Shown here: positions 60,954 through 64,000 of the stretch, one piece after another
How positions within the stretch are numbered: the stretch's first letter is position 1
Layout: each line of letters starts with the position of its first letter
From: Pantanalinema rosaneae
Lineage (GTDB): Bacteria; Cyanobacteriota; Cyanobacteriia; Leptolyngbyales; Leptolyngbyaceae
Assembly: GCF_050753385.1 (NCBI RefSeq)
Contig: NZ_JBLZFZ010000003.1
Coordinates: 1-64,000 of the forward strand
Direction: 5' to 3'
Length of the DNA stretch: 64,000 nt
The notes under the pieces: model-generated
The model's input: the letters and a program-made list of their open reading frames with translations, nothing else
Told to the model about the DNA's origin: nothing
Database searches by the model: none
Position numbers and translations under genes: made by a program

Positions 60954-61405
60954 GTGAAACTCCCAACCATCTGGACTGGCAGCAAGAGTTTATTGCCACG
61001 AATTTGTTGGCGATCGGTTATAACGCTTGGGCAGGTTATTTGGGTGGTGAACGCGGCGCGATCATTTGCAGCACCAATTCTCCGACCGTTGGCATTGCAG
61101 GGGAATCCTTCAAAACCTATTTTGTCCGGCGATCGCGTCTTGCTGCTTTTTTGAATGCCTGGTTAGCGGCTCCTGATACGGTGATTCTGCGTCATCACTT
61201 CATGAATGCCCACATCCTGGAAGCAGTGGATTCTTACAATCCAACAACTGAATTGGTCTTCCTGATGGAATCATTTAACCAGGTAACGTTCCTTTACCTG
61301 AAAAATCTACCGATCACGCCGCCCCAATGTTACGAGCAAGTGTGTAAAACCTGGGAGGAGTTTCAGCCAGCTGTTTGTGCATTGCCGAAGAAGGTCGTGC
61401 AGTAA
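60950..61405 (+). CDS. unknown metE-linked protein, paralogue 2
   Basis: 151 residues. Starts at ATG 60950, which overlaps the stop of paralogue 1 (ATGA), with AAGGAGG 5 bp upstream. NLLAIGYNAWAGY, DSYNPTTELVFLME and CYEQVCKTWEEFQP align with paralogue 1. The tandem copies presumably form a heterodimer. Function unknown. Confidence 0.78.
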   Translation: MSETPNHLDWQQEFIATNLLAIGYNAWAGYLGGERGAIICSTNSPTVGIAGESFKTYFVRRSRLAAFLNAWLAAPDTVILRHHFMNAHILEAVDSYNPTTELVFLMESFNQVTFLYLKNLPITPPQCYEQVCKTWEEFQPAVCALPKKVVQ

Positions 61406-61438
61406 CCCTGCTGGACATTCGCGCAGTGTTCCGAAGCG

Positions 61439-62743
61439 ATGAATTGTCTAGCCATCCCCTCATCCCGACTTATCCCTGAATTGAGACCCATTATGCTCAA
61501 GTATTACCTGAATCGCTCTGGACAGATCCCAACAGCGGTTCATCCCTTTGTCAAACATGAATTTTCTCATCAACTAAAACCATCGGATACGCTCAAAAAA
61601 GCTGACTTTGTGTTGACTCCATACATCAAAAGCAGCAACCTGCGAGCAACGTATCAAATTCTCAATACCGTTGTGCCTTATGTTCTTTTATGGATTGCGG
61701 CTGTGCAAGCAGCAACAATTTCCTTATGGCTGCTCCCCCCGATCATGGCTCTGATGGTTCTCTTTTCACTTCGCTGTTTTTCTTTGATGCATGATTGCGG
61801 ACACTATTCTCTCTTTCGGTCAAAGCGAGCGAATCGCATCGTTGGGTTCCTGCTGGGTGTAATCAATGCGATTCCCCAATATGGCTGGTCCAGAGATCAT
61901 GCCTACCATCACAAAACGAATGGTGACTGGGAGCGATATCGGGGTGTTGCAGATTTCTTATCCACCGAGGAGTTTTCTCAGCTCGATCCGTTCAATCAAA
62001 GGCTGTACGAAGTCCTACGACATCCATTAATGGGAATTCCGGGTGGTTTTTTCTACCTGGTGATCAAGCCCAGATTCATGTTGATGATGGGGATCTATGA
62101 TTTTATCCATCATGTATTTACTGTCCTGAGGCAGGGTTCGGAATTTAACTTAGCGCAAACGATATCTACCCATCAGTCAAAACACTGGCAGTCGGCTACT
62201 GAATTTTGGGATCTCCTGTTGAACAATATTTGTGTCATTGGGGGCTGGATTTTTCTGAGCCATCTATGGGGAGTTGGGCTGTTTTGGAGTATTTACTCGA
62301 TCACCCTCAGTTGTTCTGCAACGATCTTCATCTGGATCTTTTTTGTCCAGCATATTTTTGAGGGGGCTTATGCTCACAAAACAGAAGGCTGGAACTATAT
62401 TTTGGGAGCGGTTAAGGGCAGCAGTTATTTAGAATTCCCAGTCATTCTCAGATGGTTTAGCGCAGATATTGGCTATCACACGATTCACCATCTCTCCGAA
62501 AGAATTCCTAATTATCATCTCGCAGCCTGTCATCGTGAAAATAGTCACCTGCTCTCGGATGTCAAGACCCTGCGAATCGGAGATCTATTTGACTGTGCCC
62601 AATTTCTTCTGTGGGATACGGACTCAGACCGTTTAGTGTCGATCGCATCCTTGCGTCAAGCAACTGAGATGGCGAATCTAACGACCAATTGTGCAAGCAG
62701 CGGAGAGTCAAACAATACAACGGTTAAAAGTATTGAAGGTTGA
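61439..62743 (+). CDS. membrane fatty-acid desaturase
   Basis: 434 residues. Three histidine boxes: HDCGH, HAYHH and HTIHH; about four TM helices. It introduces double bases into lipid acyl chains using a diiron centre; the chain position cannot be read reliably. An ATG at 61493 would remove 18 residues. A 34-bp gap to the preceding gene, so co-transcription with metE is possible. The C-terminal 50 residues are variable. Confidence 0.9.
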   Translation: MNCLAIPSSRLIPELRPIMLKYYLNRSGQIPTAVHPFVKHEFSHQLKPSDTLKKADFVLTPYIKSSNLRATYQILNTVVPYVLLWIAAVQAATISLWLLPPIMALMVLFSLRCFSLMHDCGHYSLFRSKRANRIVGFLLGVINAIPQYGWSRDHAYHHKTNGDWERYRGVADFLSTEEFSQLDPFNQRLYEVLRHPLMGIPGGFFYLVIKPRFMLMMGIYDFIHHVFTVLRQGSEFNLAQTISTHQSKHWQSATEFWDLLLNNICVIGGWIFLSHLWGVGLFWSIYSITLSCSATIFIWIFFVQHIFEGAYAHKTEGWNYILGAVKGSSYLEFPVILRWFSADIGYHTIHHLSERIPNYHLAACHRENSHLLSDVKTLRIGDLFDCAQFLLWDTDSDRLVSIASLRQATEMANLTTNCASSGESNNTTVKSIEG

Positions 62744-62755
62744 GGCTTGATCTAG

Positions 62756-63751
62756 ATGAATCTATTGTTTACGACCCTGGGAATTCTACTGGTACTCCTA
62801 ATCGCTGGAATCGTACTCTATCTACTCACAGCCCGTAAGTATCAATCTCCTGATTCCGTTGCGAATTCCTATGATGACTGGACGAATGACGGCATTCTGG
62901 AATTTTATTGGGGCGAACATATCCACCTGGGGCATTATGGCTCTCCACCCCACAAAAAAGACTTTCTCAAAGCTAAGGAAGACTTTGTACATGAAATGGT
63001 GCGCTGGGGTGGACTAGATAGCCTGCCTTCCGGTACTACTGTTTTGGATGTGGGCTGTGGCATTGGTGGCAGTAGTCGCATTCTGGCACGGGATTATGGC
63101 TTCCATGTAACTGGCATTACCATCAGTCCCCAGCAAGTTAGACGTGCCCAAGACTTGACACCACCTGGGGTGAGTGCCCAGTTCCAAGTTGATGATGCCC
63201 TGGCACTGTCCTTTCCCGATGCCAGCTTCGATGTCGTCTGGTCGATTGAAGCAGGTCCCCATATGCCCGATAAAGCCCAGTTCGCTAGAGAGCTATTGCG
63301 CGTTCTGAAACCAGGCGGAATTTTGGTGGTTGCTGACTGGAATCAGCGGGACGATCGTCGTAAACCTCTAAATTTCTGGGAAAAGCCAGTCATGCGCCAA
63401 CTGCTCGATCAGTGGTCTCATCCCGCGTTTTCCAGCATTGAAGGATTTGCAGAATTACTGGAGGCAACCGGACTGGTTGCGGGTGAAGTCACCACTTCTG
63501 ACTGGACAGTGGAAACCTTACCCTCGTGGCTCGACTCCATCTGGCAGGGAGTAGTGCGTCCAGAGGGAATTATTCGGTTTGGCTTGATTGGGCTAATTAA
63601 ATCATTGCGGGAAGTGCCCACGTTCCTGTTGATGCGTCTGGCATTTGGGGCTGGGCTGTGTCGCTTTGGGATGTTTCGGGCGGTGCGTGCCAATGTCCCG
63701 ATGAGTGAGGCGTTGTCTACGCAAACGGGTAATAGGCTTGTACGATCATGA
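62756..63751 (+). CDS. 2-methyl-6-phytyl-1,4-benzoquinol methyltransferase
   Basis: 331 residues. N-terminal TM anchor (3-25), then SAM-methyltransferase core: DVGCGIGGSSRILARDYG, ISPQQVRRA, EAGPHMPDK, LLRVLKPGGILVVADW. YDDWTNDGILEFYWGEHIHLGHYG and QLLDQWSHPAFSSIEGFAE match cyanobacterial MPBQ/MSBQ methyltransferase (Sll0418 type), which works in tocopherol and plastoquinone synthesis. 12 bp after the desaturase. Confidence 0.92.
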   Translation: MNLLFTTLGILLVLLIAGIVLYLLTARKYQSPDSVANSYDDWTNDGILEFYWGEHIHLGHYGSPPHKKDFLKAKEDFVHEMVRWGGLDSLPSGTTVLDVGCGIGGSSRILARDYGFHVTGITISPQQVRRAQDLTPPGVSAQFQVDDALALSFPDASFDVVWSIEAGPHMPDKAQFARELLRVLKPGGILVVADWNQRDDRRKPLNFWEKPVMRQLLDQWSHPAFSSIEGFAELLEATGLVAGEVTTSDWTVETLPSWLDSIWQGVVRPEGIIRFGLIGLIKSLREVPTFLLMRLAFGAGLCRFGMFRAVRANVPMSEALSTQTGNRLVRS

Positions 63752-64000
63752 GTGCCATTGATCCTCTAGCTCCCCATGATGCCGATAATGATCTCATCTA
63801 CGATGTGGTCATTGTTGGTTGTAGCGTTGTGGGTCTGGTGTTAGCCTGCGGGTTGCAATCTTCAGGGTTGCGGGTTGCCATCGTCGAAGCGAAAACACCC
63901 CAGCAGGCGGCAGAGCGACCCCGCGCCTATGCCCTATCGCCCCAGTCTGCCCACATTTTTCGAGCTCTGGGTTTATGGGAGCAGATCGCTCCGGCGATCG
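63748..64000 (+). CDS. UbiH/Coq6-like FAD monooxygenase, 5' part
   Basis: Cut by the window end; 84 codons seen. The frame reads YDVVIVGCSVVGLVLACGL then VAIVEAK and ALSPQSAHIFRALGLW, an FAD-binding GxGxxG variant (GCSVVG) of the UbiH family. ATG overlaps the methyltransferase stop (ATGA), so the two are coupled and may share a quinone or tocopherol pathway. Confidence 0.85.
   Translation, partial: MSAIDPLAPHDADNDLIYDVVIVGCSVVGLVLACGLQSSGLRVAIVEAKTPQQAAERPRAYALSPQSAHIFRALGLWEQIAPAI

Noticed and set aside
1..64000. tRNA, rRNA or CRISPR loci
   Set aside because: I looked in the intergenic regions and saw no cloverleaf-like TTCGAATCC segments, rRNA blocks or regular spacer arrays.

Overview
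The window is cyanobacterial. Evidence: frequent GCGATCGC (HIP1) octamers, a high-light-inducible (Hli) protein, a CcmM-type carboxysome protein, a D27-like carotenoid isomerase and a 2-methyl-6-phytylbenzoquinol methyltransferase. It is mostly a metal-homeostasis and cobalamin region. The first 19 bases are the Nextera transposase mosaic-end adapter, so the left edge is an assembly artefact and not biology.

Region 1 (45-26000) is a zinc-starvation island. Five near-identical Zur-type palindromes (core GAATGATnATCATTC or close variants, at 4182, 10816, 17170, 22306 and 25588) lie between divergent genes. They appear to control: cysS with a membrane protein, a WD40 protein and a flavin oxidoreductase; a short CcmM paralogue with one RbcS-like module; sufE, three COG0523 metallochaperone GTPases, folE and hisI; thrS2 and its followers; a secreted amidase; hemB with znuACB; zur itself; and an operon with an SCO5389-like protein, a divergent COG0523 GTPase and two metallophosphoesterase paralogues. 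thrS2 is split by a 1.6 kb IS110/IS1111-type element whose long non-coding end could carry a bridge RNA.

Region 2 (25620-27760) is a scrap yard: an FAD-oxidoreductase fragment, a transposase tail, a 76-bp piece of larC, a beheaded cupin, and a DUF2267 gene split by a complete IS5-family element with a 9-bp target duplication.

Region 3 (27761-44300) holds cobalamin biosynthesis (cbiG-cobJ fusion, cobI, cobH, cobG behind a B12 riboswitch, cobL, cobK, cbiD). It also holds a guanidine-utilisation operon: a ykkC/guanidine-I riboswitch, two UAAP proteins and a carboxylase usually labelled urea carboxylase. An FmdE-like protein, larC and cobK follow in the same direction. birA, which would biotinylate the carboxylase, is divergent.

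Region 4 (44300-57430) contains a pentapeptide protein, a second FmdE-like protein, an Hli protein, a SmtB/ZiaR-type repressor with a His/Cys-rich Zn-exporting P1B ATPase (two matching operators), a riboswitch-controlled cbiMNQO cobalt transporter, a second riboswitch driving a [2Fe-2S] protein, and class I ribonucleotide reductase nrdAB.

Region 5 (57430-64000) has a B12 riboswitch before metE, two unknown paralogues coupled to metE, a desaturase, a tocopherol/plastoquinone-type methyltransferase and the start of a UbiH-like hydroxylase.

Together the genes describe a cell that senses low zinc and low B12 and switches to alternative enzymes and importers. A G-rich direct-repeat family (GGGGAGTGGGGAGT) is scattered between genes and also sits in frame inside cobJ, cobG, cobL and the carboxylase.
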